From contig NC_134025.1 of assembly GCF_964204645.1 (NCBI RefSeq), positions 6,701,001 through 6,765,000 of the forward strand: 64,000 bases of DNA, given 5' to 3'. The position numbers and the translations under genes are program-made. Positions within the stretch are counted from its first letter, which is position 1. Each line of letters begins with the position of its first letter. Origin of the DNA: Tubulanus polymorphus (taxonomy: Eukaryota; Nemertea; Palaeonemertea; Tubulaniformes; Tubulanidae). Shown piece after piece: positions 12,353 through 24,600 of the stretch. A model generated the notes under the pieces. That model did no database searches, had not been told where the DNA came from, and saw nothing but the letters and a program-made list of their open reading frames with translations.

Positions 12353-15300
12353 ATGGGAAGCAGAGTTTACGTTGGACGTTTACCTTATCGATGTCATGAA
12401 CGTGATATCGAACGGTTTTTCAAAGGATACGGCAGAATCAGAGAAATTCTACTCAAGAATGGTTACGGTTTTGTAGTAAGTAGAAATGCGTGGAATTTGG
12501 ATGTCTTGTGTTTCAATTAACATGAATAATTCGCGGTCTAATAGGTCGTCTCTTATTTTTATGGCAAATGTTTGTTATTGCAGGAGTTCGATGATTATAG
12601 GGATGCTGATGATGCAGTTTATGAGCTTAATGGAAAAGATTTAATGGGTGAAAGGTAAATTTTTGGGAGGAAAACCTTTGAAAAAATGACTTCAATGGTT
12701 GGTCTACTTAATGGACATGAATGGGCTTATACGAAACAAATATTTATCAATATACTTTGCGCCTCGGCTTAAGTCAATTATAATGGAACCTTGATGCAAC
12801 CGAGAGACTGTCATAATTTTTTAATAGTGATATCGGATAGTCCTTATATCAGCAGACTAGTTCATTATAACGTTGACCATATCTCGTATCATTGTCTATA
12901 TTAAGTTACTTCACATTTTTCCGCAGGGTGATTATTGAGCATGCGAGAGGTCCCGTTAGACGAGGAGGTCCTGGTGATCGAGGGGGTGATCGAGGTGGGC
13001 GAGGTAGTGACCGTGGCGGTCGTGATAGTCGCGGAGGTCGTCCTAGCTGGCTCGATAAGTAAGTTATTTATATTTTTCCTGTCCATTGCGTGTCGAAATT
13101 GATGCTATATTTTTTAGGCGTGGACTGGACTGGTTGAGATGTTGATCTGGCTGGGGTTTCTATTTCTCCCTAGATGTTTAAGATGTACTTTCTGATGTTC
13201 GTACTCCTCTCATGACGAAGATGTCACTACCGAATGAAGTTATATCCTAATTCTGTTTTGTTTGCCTTTTTAGTTACAATTGTAGCTAAATCAATATTAA
13301 TTATGTTGAGCTTCACCTTCAGTGAGCGTTAATGACTTTGTCTGGAAGTGTTACTTAATACTTAATGTTTCTCAATATGACTTCTTCAGGTCTGACCGTG
13401 GGAGAGTACCAAAGGGGTAAATAGAGGCCCTGGCTGATAGTAGCTCGGCAATCAATGGCAAAATCTCTCATAATTGCAATGTAAAGATTTTGAAAGCTGT
13501 AAATGCTGAGCTACTATTTGTCCATGTTTTTATATAATTTTGTTTGTTACCAGTCCACTCTAAAAAAATGCTACATCATTTCAGTGTTATATTGAATCAT
13601 CAAAATATAACTAGCGCTGTGTATTGCAGTGCTCTCATTTCCTGCTAAGCTTGACTTATTTACAATAGTGTGATAATAACTGATCTAATATTTACGATTA
13701 GCAAATTGTTATGAATAATGCATTATTGGGTGAATTTTCATTAGGGTGTTAGCATGCATGATACAATTGCAAATGGATTTATGTTTTTGTTTTGATCATT
13801 AGAAAATTTTCATCATTCAGAATTTACTCTGTGAATCTCTCGACTCAAAAACATAAATGCCTTCTAATTCATTTCCTTCATTACTTTAATCAATCTATAT
13901 ATTCCTTCATACACAGTGAACACTTACTGATTGGCTTAGTATTTAATGTAGCGTGTTGTGAGACCAACCTTAGTCTTCCTTAATATATAACATTCCGTAA
14001 AATTTTAAGTTGATAATTATCTTAGGGTTGTTGCTATTGCATAAATTCATAGCATCGTCTCCCACAAGTTCTATGAAATGCAAATGATGTTATTAGCTGT
14101 TTGAGGTCATAGTGTATTTTTCCCCCATTGGTTTGAATGGTTCTCGCCGCTGGTACTGTTGATGCTATGTACTTGTGCGTTTTTAGTCAACAACTCTAAC
14201 AAATAATTCATTATTAATCAACAGCCGAAATTCCGACAGGTATGGTCCACCGACAAGGACAGAATATAGAGTTATAGTGGAGAATCTATCGTCGAGAGTC
14301 AGTTGGCAGGTAAGATATCAAATCTGGTGAGATTGTCTCTTGCAGTAATGAGAGTATTACACTTCATTGTGAAGATGTATTCTTTTCATTCTGTGAGATA
14401 TTAATACTTGCTGTATACATTAATTCATATTCCTGAAAAAGAATGTCACGTCCTGTCAGTATGTTGGAAATGAAAAATATTCATCCAATTAATTTGGACA
14501 GCTTCGGGCTACCAGGGGTATTTCTGGTTCAGTTCCGTATCATTGAGCATCTTTGGATATCTAAAAATAAGATTCGCGCAGTAAACTCATTTCAACTGTT
14601 TAGATTTATTTTCGGAGAAATATTAAAGAGTTCACTGTTGTATCCTAATTTTGGATGAGGGTAAATTGCGAGTTCATGATTGACTTCCAGTTGACTAGAT
14701 GTATCGATCTATTTGAACTGATTTCCAATATGACTCGAGATTGAATGGCTCTATTCAACCTGAAAGTCGGTTATGAAATTTATTACTTGTATTTCAATGT
14801 GAATTGCTTGCCTGCTGTTATTAAATTGCACTATTTTGCTAGCTCCTTCAGCCGGCATAACCAGGTGATACTAGTCGCATCCGATGTTATTGACGAGATA
14901 GATGAAACTTTGTGTGTCAAGCTTTCCTGATAATTTCCATGCGTTCAATCCATGGCCAGACGTAAATCCAGGCATTTAAAGGGGCTGGCAGTCCAATCCA
15001 TGATGATTCCTATGAATGGTCCACCCACCACTAGCGTTCTAATGATGGATGTCTGTGACGTAGCTCTGAAGGCATGCTTCAATGTCCTCGACACAAGGGA
15101 CATTGCAATGTTCTCTTTTTCACTTGGTCCATCATCCCTTCCGTGGTCTCTCAGAGAAATCCTGTTACATGATCTGACCGAAGTCTGTAAGAAGGGAGCA
15201 AGTGTTGTGTGATGTCTGGTGTCAGTGATTGGCCTGCCCTCTGTAGGTCGAAACCCTTACTGCTATCAAACCAGGCGCCTGCCCGGCTCGCACTAGGACT

Positions 15301-16731
15301 GAGACTAGGGGCACGAGGGGTCTTGTGCATTGAAACTCTTCTAATTAATGAAAGGTAATTTTCCGTAATTAATGGTGTTAATTGAATTAACAACTGAGGT
15401 AGTTGTTCAGTAGGAATACAGGGCTCACCGATTCTCAGCTGGGAAGAATAAGTAGAAGTTTATTTGGAATTTTGTATTCTCTGAATGTGGATGGTGTTGA
15501 CAATTTAGATGGTGAGCCCTGTAGAGGAATTTGATATTGATTACAGTTAATTTGTAAGAAAAGAATTGTATTTCTTCTTGCATTTAAAATGGACCTTGTT
15601 GGTTATATTCACAATTTGTTTATGTGTTGATCTGTTGTCTCAATAGGTCCCTCTCAAGTGTATGGCCCAGGTAAAATTAAGTAACAATCCACCCTTACGA
15701 GAATCTGTTTTCCAGTTTGTGATAGATAACTGCAAAGAGAGCTTCAGTTTAGATGGTTATAAGATCCCACCTAGGAGCAAATGGATGTTTTGATCATGTA
15801 TTTAATACAGTTTTCTGTTCTCTTTATTTAAAGGATTTGAAAGATTACATGCGAAAAGCTGGAGAAGTGACTTACGCAGATGCTCACAAACAACACCGCA
15901 ATGAAGGGTAAGTTGGTTTGATTATTGAAATTCTTCCCTTCCACATCGAGCTGGGAACTTTCCTCGTTTCTGTATTGAAATATTAGCCTCCTTTTCACTG
16001 AGTGAATTTAATCTTTACTACGTGCTATGATGTTCATCATCTTTCGGGACATAAACAATGTGCTGATAAATTTTCACTGAGCACAGTCTTATATTACAGT
16101 AGAACTGGCGTAAGTTGGACAGCTTCAAGTCGGAAAATCAGCTAAGTCGGACATTGTCCCGTGTCCGACTTAGCCCAGTTCTGCTGTATACTGGAAACTT
16201 GTTGATAGTTACAAGGTACGATAATTGCAACTTACTGAATTTTGATTTACATTTTAGTGTCGTCGAATTTGCAACTTATTCCGACATGAAAAACGCTCTT
16301 GAGAAATTGGACGATACAGAAATAAATGGTAGAAGGATTCGTCTGGTTGAAGATAAACCACGCAAGAGAAGGTGTGTGTCTGTTATTGCTATCTAGAGAA
16401 CTTAGAATCTTAAACTTCATTTGACCAAAAAATGATCTTGTATTATTCTATTTTAAGCCACAGTCGGTCTCGCAGTAGAAGTCACAGTCGCTCCCGCCGT
16501 TCGCATTCGAGAAGCCGAAGCCATTCGCGTTCTCGAAGTCGTTCGAAGAGTCACGATTCGAAGTCGCGGTCGCGAAGTCGATCTCGCAGCGCCAGCAAGA
16601 AACGCGAAAGTCGCAGCAAGAGCCACAGCAAATCGAGAAGCCGCAGCAAGAGCGCGTCGCCGGAGAAAAATAATCATAATCACGACGAGAATCATTCGGA
16701 TAAAGAAGCATCTGACAAGGAAGATAATTGA
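12353..16731 (+). CDS. SRSF4/5/6: Serine/arginine-rich splicing factor, SRSF4/5/6 (B52/SRp55) group
   Basis: Coding exons are 12353-12475, 12584-12654, 12927-13058, the optional 13390-13416, 14225-14309, 15834-15907, 16258-16371 and 16458-16731 (TGA). The product is 299 residues with the microexon and 290 without. RRM1 carries RNP2 VYVGRL (5-10) and RNP1 GYGFVEF (37-43). An Arg/Gly-rich linker follows (about 76-108). RRM2 has the pseudo-RRM signature SWQDLKD (about 144-150), preceded by [19 protein letters not shown] long RS domain (about 207-285) leads to an acidic tail. SR proteins bind exonic enhancers and recruit spliceosome components in the nucleus; the RS domain is a phosphorylation target. 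It is divergent from DNAJC7 and convergent with FEZ. I cannot say which of the vertebrate paralogues it is closest to; it may predate their split. Confidence 0.95.
13390..13416 (+). other. Candidate 27-nt cassette microexon of the SR gene
   Basis: A TTCTTCAG acceptor precedes it and a GTAAAT donor follows. Inclusion reads [10 protein letters not shown] between the phase-2 donor at 13058 and the acceptor at 14224, keeping the frame; skipping also keeps the frame. The encoded residues match the Arg/Gly/Ser linker composition. Without the donor the frame would stop at TAA just downstream, so recognition of the GGG-GTAAAT donor decides between a coding and a truncating product. Confidence 0.6.
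15419..15521. mobile_element. Small TA-flanked MITE in an SR gene intron
   Basis: Perfect 11-bp terminal inverted repeats, CAGGGCTCACC and GGTGAGCCCTG, are each flanked by TA (15417-15418 and 15522-15523), as expected for a Tc1/mariner or pogo-type target duplication. The element is 103 bp and non-coding. Confidence 0.7.
16097..16186. mobile_element. 90-bp TA-flanked pogo/Tigger-like MITE in an SR gene intron
   Basis: The left end CAGTAGAACTGGCGTAAGT mirrors the right end (reverse complement CAGCAGAACTGGGCTAAGT). Both ends abut TA (16095-16096, 16187-16188). The interior repeats AAGTCGGA-type words. It lies 71 bp before the exon at 16258. Confidence 0.75.
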
Positions 16732-16946
16732 ACTTAATGTTCGTGGAACTGAACTGTGTGTATGATAATGAAGTTGCTACGCGGTATGCGTTAGTGGCAT
16801 GGTGCGTTCAACGAGTGTGAATACTTCAAACATGTGAATGTATTTCGCGGCCGAATATTGGATACTGAGCAGAGAGATAAAAGCAGATTTGTTACTCGCA
16901 AAGTCTGATGATATAATCTGTGCTTCAGCGTATTACATGTTGTGTA

Positions 16947-16952
16947 AATAAA
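16947..16952 (+). terminator. First polyadenylation signal of the SR gene
   Basis: AATAAA lies 216 bases after the stop codon. A second AATAAA follows at 17250-17255, so two 3' UTR lengths are possible. Confidence 0.65.
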
Positions 16953-17249
16953 AACCTGTAAATAGAAACATCAAAGCTCATAGCATTAAAAAAAAACGAT
17001 ATCCTGCACCCTTGTACATTTGATTAAATTCAGGGATGTGCAAAACTGTAGCATTTCTATCGATTAAATGAATGTGACAGTAACTTCATCTGTTGTTAGA
17101 CTAATTGATTTAGACTGACTTTAGGAATGCTATTTTAATACTTGTATTTTAATATGAAGGCACACAAATATTGTTGTGTTGTTCGTATGAATGTGACAAC
17201 CGGGTCATATTTTGCACCTTGTTGTACATTTATCTTAATATAATATGGT

Positions 17250-17255
17250 AATAAA
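17250..17255 (+). terminator. Second polyadenylation signal of the SR gene
   Basis: AATAAA in AT-rich sequence, about 520 bases after the SR stop codon. Confidence 0.5.
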
Positions 17256-20200
17256 CTGAATATATGTTAAGAAAAGATGTTTTTGTATCGTTTTGCTGTG
17301 CTGTTAATTCAAGATCTATGAAGCAGTACCTACACTTCAGTAGCGAATTGAGGACATGGTTGGCTTGGATTCAGTGATTTGATTTCCTTTGAGTGATTGA
17401 TACCAAGAATTTGCTACATGTATATATTCTTTCCGTGGCACATGACTCCTTACTCCTTGTCGGTTTTACCGGATGCTACACTCGCTGAGAAAAGAGTTCT
17501 ATTAAAAACGGCTTGAAAATCTTTGAAAAAATAATTTTTTCTTTAAAGCTTTTGCGTTGATACAATTATTCATTCGAAACGAACGATGCTGAATAATGAA
17601 TGGACTAAAACTAAAACCTTGCGACGGGATGGCCTTTTAAAGTGTTGCCTGCGCGCTGTAAGCTCTCGACCTGACCGTACAATAGCTCCACCGCAGTCGA
17701 TCATTTGAACTAAAAACGCTACGGCTAGTGTCGGATTCTGTAAACAGATAAATGGTTGGAGAACTTTCAAAGATAAAACTTCTTGAATAATTAGAAGTAA
17801 AAAAAAACTTTTCCTCATCATGACAAAGAAAAGGATCCAGCGGCTCCAATTTCAACAATTGTTTAACAATGCGAGAAAGGAAAACATCGTCAAGATAATG
17901 AATAATCTGTTCCTCCCAGACTGTTGACCCTTGCTGATTTCAAATATAATCAAATGTTCAATGAATTACATGAGTTTAACATTTGCGAGTTTCTACAAAT
18001 TTACTCCCATGAACTGGGGGCTTATTTTATTTGTCATTGATGAGTGATATTCTTCAAATTCATAGAAAAAAACTGATAATTGCATGATTTTTTGGGAAAA
18101 ATAAAGATGATTGGTCAACTTGGGGCATTTCATGTCTCAACCGTCTCTCTCACAGTCCCGTGGACCGCATGTTCCCGTCTCAACCCTTCAAACGCGTCTC
18201 TCTAGGCAGTCCCTGTAGGGGTCTGTCCAAGGCTCGACCCCAGTAGAGACAAATACCGAATCTTAAGTCACAGAGGACTAAAGCAGACTAGATGAATTAA
18301 ATTGTTAAACGCTTCTGTCTGAAATAAATCTTGTTTTTATTCAATGCTTTCCGATGAAGCTACATTCACTGAAGTTACAGACAACTAGACCACTAGAACA
18401 TTTAATTTATTTACAATTACAGTGTATCAGTTTTTTGTGGCTGTGAATGTTTGAAGCCTATTAAAACTGTCCCACATGAAAAATATGTTTCAAGATAAAT
18501 AATGAATTGAAAACATGTATTTATGGAGCAAACATGCCCACACTCGGGTTCTGATGTAGCTTACCGAGTACTAAGATTGAGCTCTAAGAACATTTTTCTG
18601 AATAAGGAATGACAGGTGATAATGTATAATGAGTTAATTAAATGCATGAAAGAAAATAACTCTGTAGCGACTAGAAAATCTTTGATGCTTTTCGTAGACT
18701 TAATTGTCAAGGGCATCAATCGATCACAACCCGGAAATCTGGAAATTCGACGCAAGTATTATCCTATATGGGTCCATAATGCAGATTGATACCGGTATTG
18801 AATTGCGTCAAATATTGAACCAAAGATTTGTACATTATTGTTCGAAAGTTGATTATTTATTCGATGCATATTTGACCGGTTGGCAACAAATTTATGCACA
18901 GGCCTTCAAAGTTACTCCATTTTCTGACTCATCAAGTTTTCAATGTAAACAGTATGTCATCTCAATTTAAAATAAACAATGACGTAAAATATCTACTTTG
19001 AATTGATTGATTAAATGTAAACTAAAACAAGATATATAATCTGCTGTTAGATAAACAACAAAATCAAGTATTAATATTCTAAAACAGTAATTTCAATAGC
19101 GGTAATTAATTATTGTAGAACGCATTAAAAGTACAGTCAACACCCCGATATACTGCCCTCCCATTAACCCCCCCCCCCCCCCGCTTACTGCCAGGTTTTC
19201 TCAATGTACACCTCAATACAAATACATGTACATAGTAAAACACCCCAATATACCGCCATACTCTGTTTACTGCCAAAATCGTTCTGCGCCGATGTGGGCA
19301 TGGCGGTATGTCGGGGGTTGACTGTACTGATATAAATGTATCATGAAGGTAGAAGTGATGAGTTTCTACAGTGACATAACAGACTGTTTTAAAAGCCACA
19401 ATATGTACCGGAGCCATGCATGTGAGAATGAATACTTTGCGCATCTTCCTGTATCGACAACGCGTGGCATACTACATGGTTCGCTGGTTAAGAGCATTCC
19501 AGCAGGACACACCCCTCCTCATAGTACACAGTATATCACAGTTAACAAAGATAAAAATATCCAACAATACAAAAATAATGATATACCACAGTGGTTTAAA
19601 AATCAAAAGAACAAAATCAACTGATGCAAAATTTACAACAATGAAAACAATACTCGGTTAAAAAGAATTATGCTAATTTTGATTTGTACTTCATAAACAA
19701 ATAGATTTACAGCCAAACACGCGTTACAATCCAGGCTTCGAATGAAAGAATACTAAGCCCATAAGAACATGGGTAAAACTGTAAATTATGTTGTCATCAT
19801 GGAGAAACGGAGATGAAATTACGCGGTATTTCTTCCGTCAATCCTAGAGCTACTTAGCGAATGAATTCTCAGACGTAGCCTGGAGACATCCCCGTGAACA
19901 AGAGAATAAATGGTTGATCAGACGGAAAAGATAAATACGCTGTTTCAAATGTCATCGAACGACTAAAAAAAAAGCCATTTTTTGCGGGTAAGTAGCACAT
20001 GCACACAGCCACATTTTACAGATATACAAAATATGCAGTTTTGTACAAATGATGTAAGATGAGGTAGAATTCAAACTACTAGTTATTTCATCCGGATTAC
20101 AACTTTCACTCAAAAACCTCTCCACATTTTCCATATTTTGAATTTGATCTTAACATTCAATGATTTTACAATTGAATACACTGATCGATCAGTGTAGTTA

Positions 20201-21495
20201 CAGTTTGAAATTCCACCACATCCCCTCAACCTTTAACATTATTCAATAAATTTTTGATTCAGTTTAACTACGATTCAACTACTACGTATTCAGCTAACCC
20301 ATTTCCCTAGAAAATAAATGCATTTGCACAAAAATTTATCTTATATGTATTTATTGCAAGCAGGGTTATAATATGTACAGGTTGTTTATTATGGACAGTT
20401 TAACAAGCATTGAATTTGGTCTATCAAAAAACAATCAGTTAATGTTCACACAGTTGGTCTTCTTGGTTGAAAACAGTTGCCTAGAGCAGAATTTTGACTC
20501 TGTTTAAGATGTCTGAATATTGAATGTCAATGATCTATCACGACGAATCAAGCATGACAGACTGATCGATTCGAAGACCCAGTTCCACGGTTTCAAAGGG
20601 AATTTCAGTGATTCTTGTCTGAAAATTTTCCGACAGACTAAATTTCATTGCGTTCTGTGTGTTCCGAACACCTGATATACACATATACTATGATGATTAT
20701 TAGTACGCGCATTACATTTCAAACAGATTCATTTAATGATTTTGACAAATAGTTATGAATCAACTGACTACATATAATCAAATCTGTAATATATGATTTT
20801 AAAACACCAAGTTCCATCATCAGAGTTGGAATCATTTGATAATTAACATTAATTGATATCATTTTTGATTGATTATTTCGATGAATGTATTGATCTTTAC
20901 TCCATTAACCGGTACTAAAATCCCTCTATCATTGTGAAAAGCTAGGTTTGATGAAGTATATAATAATTAAATCATGACCATTCGAAGCTACGAATGGACA
21001 TATCCTTGATAATTATAACCAAATTGTCAAAAAATGTACAGAACTACGTTTTCTATAAATCCAAATACCTGGAAGGCATATAGCTGTGAATAAGTTAAAA
21101 TGTGATCATGAGATATATGAATCGTTGGTATAATAATCAGATATCATACGTAGAAATGACAAGTAATTAGTACAAATACCATTCATCCATTTTCTTAATA
21201 GTATGTTTTATCAACAAAACGATTATGACGATCGATTGATAGTATCAGGTATGTATAATCGTAATAATTACATTTTACGGTTGTTGATTTGCAATACAGT
21301 ATTACATGTACAAAGTTCACCAGGTTTTCGTAATACGGAACACATTAATATGCATCGATGATACAGATACCATGGCGTACATGTATACATCCGTATATTA
21401 TAGTTTCATACGTATATGTGTACATGTATAAGGTTATGTATGCTGAATTTACAAAAAAGGCAAATCGTATATCGTCTTAAAACTTCTTTGAAGCG
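17256..21495. other. Non-coding region between the convergent SR and FEZ genes
   Basis: No exon could be supported on either strand. The frames at 18704-18970 and 19343-19624 have no splice context or family resemblance. Part may be long FEZ 3' UTR: a further minus-strand AATAAA occurs near 18340. A MITE occupies 19134-19324. Confidence 0.55.
19134..19324. mobile_element. 191-bp TA-flanked pogo/Tigger-like MITE with an internal C15 run
   Basis: The left terminus CAGTCAACACCCCGATATAC and the right terminus (reverse complement CAGTCAACCCCCGACATACC) pair over about 25 bp. TA flanks both ends (19132-19133, 19325-19326). It contains a run of 15 C and internal repeats of the TACCGCC/TACTGCC end words. 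Non-coding. Confidence 0.85.
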
Positions 21496-21501
21496 TTTAT
21501 T
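21496..21501 (-). terminator. Candidate proximal polyadenylation signal of the FEZ gene
   Basis: AATAAA on the minus strand, about 145 bases downstream of the FEZ stop at 21644. More distal signals exist, so a long 3' UTR form is possible. Confidence 0.5.
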
Positions 21502-21643
21502 TGGAGTATTTCAAAAGAGGAACCATCAGATGTGAGGCTGATGTTTTCAGTAATATAAGGAGTATGACTGAGAGTCCATTCATTGTATGCCAAAATATGT
21601 AAATGAAGCTTGTAAGCGTGCTACGTGACAACTGGAGCTGTCT

Positions 21644-24600
21644 TCACGTTGGACACAACACTGAAAGTGAAAATAGAGAAATTTAAAAACTAAATTAAAA
21701 TGCCCTAGTTGTTCGTTATAAATACTGGGTAGTAAGACGTTCAAACAAAGTAAGAATCAAATATCGTTTGGAATTGAGTCCACATTACTTATCACCTGTT
21801 GAGAGATAATTGGCCAATAAAATACATGCAGTGAAATCAATTAACTTCTCCGAAAGTTTTCATAAGAACATGCATTATCCCTCGGTCAGAATTTGTAATT
21901 AGAAGTATTAAAAAAAAGCAGATCGGCAAATGAACTAAATTGAATAGTGAAAGCACAGGTCCAGCGTGAAAACATCATGTTTCTATGATACAGCTACATC
22001 AATATTTGGCCCACATTTGATTAAAATATCTGATTAGAAACAACATTATAGTTTATTATATAGTTATACAATCAAACGCATCAATATTCCATACACTGAA
22101 TAATTGTGATTAATATGTTTTATATACACTTCTCATATATTCAGACGAATGTCTTCTAAGTTCTAGCTATGTTTCGACTGTTACATTTTTCAAGTGATTG
22201 TTTAGCAATCCAAGATGATTAAGATCTTACAAAACATACACTGATATACACACAATAAATTGATAATTTTGGTAATTTTTTCTTATTTTTTTTTACAGTT
22301 GTTGTAGTTTGTTGATCGTTTTCAGTTTATGTTGTCATGAACCAGGTTTTTACGGTTTGCTCGGGATAAGTAATATTTTTTTCAGCTGATGCCTGTGGGT
22401 TTCATCCAGTAGTTAGTAGTATGTGATAATACCTTTAAGAATGTAGTCCGTGAGCAGTGATGGTACTTGCTGACTGTCTTCATTTATGGCTTTTAAAACT
22501 GCAAGAAAATCGGAAAAATCTTTATTGCCTTTTATTTCAAAGTTTTACTGCAATATAAATTACCTTTTCATCTATAAATAGAAGTCATAAACAAGTGCTC
22601 GCTACCTTGGTATAGATATGCTTCTTCAAACAAAATGCTTGGTATGTTTTTTAGAAATGTACTTATATACAGGTTTTGTTTGAGACGAGGACGTGCCAAA
22701 AATCGAATTATCCAATTTCCAGGAATTCTGTAAACTCTATAGACTATTTACAAGGTTTTTTCTTCTAATTCAACAAACCTGGTTAGAAATTTCTATATAT
22801 CGCCTATGTATCGCATATGTGGAATTCTTTCCCCGAGTCAGTGCGCACGTTTTACTCGGAAGAATACTTACTTTTGATATAAATTAATAGCTGTGGTATG
22901 CTCGGTGTTCCTTGATTCACGTTATAGGGAATGACTGTAGTTAAGAACTGAAACATGGTAAAACATGGCGATTACTTTGGGATCGTAAATTTGAAAAGTG
23001 AAAACGCCTTTTCGAGAAGAAAATATCTTACTGTGGAGTTGTCTGTAGTTGTATTCCCGTTTCCAGATGTTGATTTATTTTTCTTAACAGTTTTCTTTTT
23101 GTCATGGTAACATTCTCGTCGTTTCTTCTGTATACTCAATAATAACGATATGAACTGATTTTTTAACTCTTTTTCGTATTCGAGTTCGTCGCGTAGCGCG
23201 AGTTCTTGTATGAGTATTTCTGAATATTCGCGAATTTCGCACTCCATCTCGTCGAGTAGTTCGTTTAAAGCACCAAGAGACAGCTTCTGTAGATCTGCAA
23301 ATATAGACAATTCAAACGACTGTAAATTGGAAAAAATGAGAGATTTTTCACCCACATAGTTTCGAGGAGCTCCTCGTACAGTTACGTAACAGACAGCTTG
23401 TTAATTATGTCGACGACGATACGAATTTTATACAGGAATTATGAACCCTGGATCTACTGCTGCCGGTCATAATTATCTCGATAACAAGAAAGAAAAAGCT
23501 TCCGTCGTCCGAATATTATCAGAATTCTGTCAGTTGTAGTTGAATCTTATAAGGGATGAGAAAAATTCTCGCGAGACGCAGAGAGAACGTAGATGGTTGA
23601 ATTACGCGTTAGTTTTAATCTTACTAGCGACATTATTCACCACCTGTCGATTATTATTCTCATATACGTCGGCAAGAAATATTCTTTCCACTTTTGAAAC
23701 CAAATTTCATGAAAATTGCCACCGTACACGCCCTTAATCAGTGAGGTAACCTCTAACCAGCGATTGAATACTATAGGTTTAGTTAACGAACCTCTGCATC
23801 AGTTTTTACGGGTAGTCAGTTTAACAAGCGATACAAAGGTAATCGAATTCATAACATACAGAGTTACACTGCACACATGTGTTACTGACCCAATCTCATC
23901 AATTCTATTTAGCGTAATGACGCGTAATAGATTTTTCTCCAATCGATCACCGGTGTCAAGGAAAGAAAGTATAGGCAGAACGTTCGGATACGGCGAGATT
24001 AAACGCGACACGGCCGGCGAAATGAAAGAAATTCTCTTGATTAGGAACGATGCGATGGGCAAAAGGCGTTTTCAGAATCGGCAGCCAGGTGGAGAGAGTT
24101 GCGATCACATCTGTCAGATAGCGAACATATCTTTGACAAATGGATGCCCCACCGTAAAAATCAGAGGCTCTGATGCCAGACACGTATACATCCGATCAGA
24201 CATCATCGATCTCGTATATATCACATAGCCCCCGAAACAATGTCATGGGCATATCTCGTTTGTCGTGTTGGATGCGTTTGAAAAAAAAACCCCGGCGAAA
24301 CATAGGACATCCATTAGCGCAAATGCTATCATAGGCCGGAAAAGATTAGGCAGATTAATATAATTTATCTTTCGATAACAAAGAAACGGCGTCAACTGTT
24401 GCGGCGTTATAAGTAAGATTCATGTTCGCGCAACTTGAGTTCTGCAAAACAGTAGATTACGCAGCTGAGTAATGGATAGCGCAGCGTTAATTCAAATCAT
24501 ACAATAACGATGAAATGCTTTCGAAAACTGGGAATCACTCATCGATATTCACGGGGGGGGGGGGGGGGGTTCTATATACGATCCCGAGACTATCCAGGAA

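Noticed and set aside
15647-15684. Possible extra exon of the SR gene (AG/GTCCCTCTCAAGTG...CCCAG/GTAAAA)
   Set aside because: In frame and bounded by splice-like dinucleotides, but it would break the conserved SWQ-DLKD junction of RRM2.
16448-16711. Minus-strand open frames of 80-87 residues
   Set aside because: Antisense shadows of the GC-biased RS-domain codons of the SR gene.
22499-22552. Longer version of the FEZ exon starting at an acceptor near 22550
   Set aside because: In the required frame it begins with TAA; the inner acceptor at 22499-22500 gives the conserved C-terminal sequence in phase.
23716-24228. 170-residue plus-strand frame in a FEZ intron
   Set aside because: No acceptor or donor fits, composition is not protein-like, no family resemblance, and the opposite strand is equally open.
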